A stretch of 29,534 bases of DNA from positions 255,449 to 284,982 of the forward strand of contig NW_019091388.1 of the NCBI RefSeq assembly GCF_001949145.1, in the 5' to 3' direction. Below are positions 28,495-29,534 of this stretch, one piece after another. This stretch comes from Acanthaster planci (taxonomy: Eukaryota; Echinodermata; Asteroidea; Valvatida; Acanthasteridae). Position numbers and translations under genes: made by a program. Position 1 is the first letter of the stretch; every line of letters begins with the position of its first letter. A model generated the notes under the pieces. That model was not told where the DNA came from and ran no database searches. It saw only the letters and a list, made by a program, of their open reading frames with translations.

Positions 28495-29191
28495 GCTAGT
28501 CCCCGATGGCGTACAAGCCTCGCGAAGTCCTGGGGCTGAGTGTGCTCCTGTTCCTTGGGGATGTGGTGTTTATTCTCTTGTACGTCGTGAGCGCATCAGT
28601 CCTCCACTTGGAGCCAAGTGTGCAAGCCTCCTCGGTGGTGACTGCTGTCTATGTAAGGTCTCAACTTTACTTTCCACGTGCAAACGACAACAACCACATA
28701 GCGACATGTAGTTGTCGCGGTTTGGGAAGCCTTTATAATTTGTTTACGTACAATATAAGACCCCTGCATGTTCATGCTTTTCACGAGGTATTCCAACCTT
28801 TAAACATAAAATTACGTAGGCCTCGAAAATGGTAATCATCACAAGGCGAGATTTGACTGGTGGGGAGTGTTCATTTTGTTGGTAAAGCGACTTAACTATA
28901 ACGCGTGGATATCATTTTCCTTTTTGAACCAGCAAAGTGCAGTTCCCACGAAAGGAGCCTCCGTTGCTAGGAAACTTGCGCCCTCTCTCTCTCCAGCTGC
29001 ACATTACGAGAATCAGAGACATCATTAGCAAATGAATTTTGAGAACTGTGACAGTTCACAGTGCCACAGTTTGTCACCGAGTGTTTTACTTCATAACAAA
29101 TCAGAATTTGTTTTCCTTTTTTATACAGATTCTGATCCTGTCTTTGTTTGGATTATTCATATCAAGAAATGACTCGGATGAAAGACCAATG
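28495..29191 (+). CDS. Second four-pass MS4A-like paralogue, first two coding exons (partial, continues past window)
   Basis: Exon 1 (acceptor CAG at 28492-28494, ATG at 28506, end at 28652 before GTAAGG) encodes 49 residues starting MAYKPREVLGLSVLLFLG. Exon 2 (29129-29191, CAG acceptor, GTAATC donor) encodes 21 residues, ILILSLFGLF then ISRNDSDERPM. Both are phase 0. Start (MAYK), helix 1 (LG.SV.LFLG), exon sizes (49 and 21 versus 50 and 20 codons) and phases match the upstream gene, so this is a tandem duplicate. Outside helix 1 the sequence has diverged: the loop cysteines and PIW motif are missing. Helices 3 and 4 and any tail are beyond 29534. Expression and function are unknown. Confidence 0.75.
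28873..29000. repeat. Interspersed repeat family 2, copy 3 (partial), in paralogue intron
   Basis: The right part matches copy 2 closely: GGAGCCTCCGTTGCTAGGAA then TTGCGCCCTCTCTCTCTCCA. The left part is only weakly similar (TTGTTGGTAAAGCGACTTA). It lies between the two exons of the downstream paralogue, as copies 1 and 2 lie in an intron of the upstream gene, though not the same intron. Confidence 0.7.
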
Positions 29192-29534
29192 GTAATCAGA
29201 CTAGCTGTCTAGATTATTCCTCCACGGTGAGAGAAAAGCAAGCAGTAGGCCTACCTACAAAAACGATGTTCACAGTACACCATGGCATTTCACTGAAGAA
29301 GACCTGTAACTGGGTTGTAAAAATATAGACGGTGATAACGACTTGTGAGTGGCTCATCGTCTGTTGAATTTGTTCAATCACCAACCACTAGTCAATTGAT
29401 TAGATCCTTGTTTGTGATTCAAGTTGGAAGACACAAACCAACACGTATCCACTAAATCATGTATGGTTAAATGTCAGAATGATGTGTACTTATCTCTTAA
29501 CTTCCACTCTCAAAGAGTGGCTTTTCTGAATGAG
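29192..29534. other. Start of an intron of the paralogue; runs off window
   Basis: Begins at a GTAATC donor. No further open frame resembling helices 3 and 4 is present before the right edge. Confidence 0.6.

Overview
The window looks like draft genomic DNA from an animal, most likely an invertebrate deuterostome. The evidence is spliced genes with GT/AG introns, tRNA-derived SINEs, several short inverted-repeat transposons, microsatellites, a 643-bp assembly gap at 15593-16235, and very many TACATGTAC and AGGCCT words. An echinoderm is my weak preference and amphioxus is possible. No bacterial operon, CRISPR array or viral gene block is visible.

Layout. Positions 1 to about 5.6 kb hold no gene I can support. 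They are dominated by TACATGTAC palindromes and degraded mobile elements. From 12576 down to 6701 on the minus strand lies a complete carbohydrate sulfotransferase 15-like gene. I can assemble eight coding exons with consistent phases and GT/AG junctions, giving 515 residues. Two copies of one short TA-flanked inverted-repeat transposon lie just past its 3' end and in one intron, and a hAT-like fragment lies in the intron before the last exon. From about 12.6 to 18.9 kb there is non-coding DNA with a foldback repeat, SINE-like elements and the gap.

From 18894 to 25885 on the plus strand there is a four-exon gene for a 461-residue four-pass membrane protein. Its shape is that of CD20/MS4A-like proteins. 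It has a juxtamembrane cysteine run and a 290-residue cytoplasmic tail carrying two PPxY motifs, an ITAM-like pair of tyrosines and a YVN motif. A second, diverged copy begins at 28495. Its first two coding exons are in the window and the rest runs off the right edge, so this is a tandem family of at least two.

How they may work together. The sulfotransferase would act in the Golgi on glycosaminoglycan chains. The four-pass proteins look like plasma-membrane signalling or scaffold proteins. Nothing in the sequence links the two functionally. The most interesting item is the four-pass protein with a tyrosine-signalling tail and its tandem paralogue.
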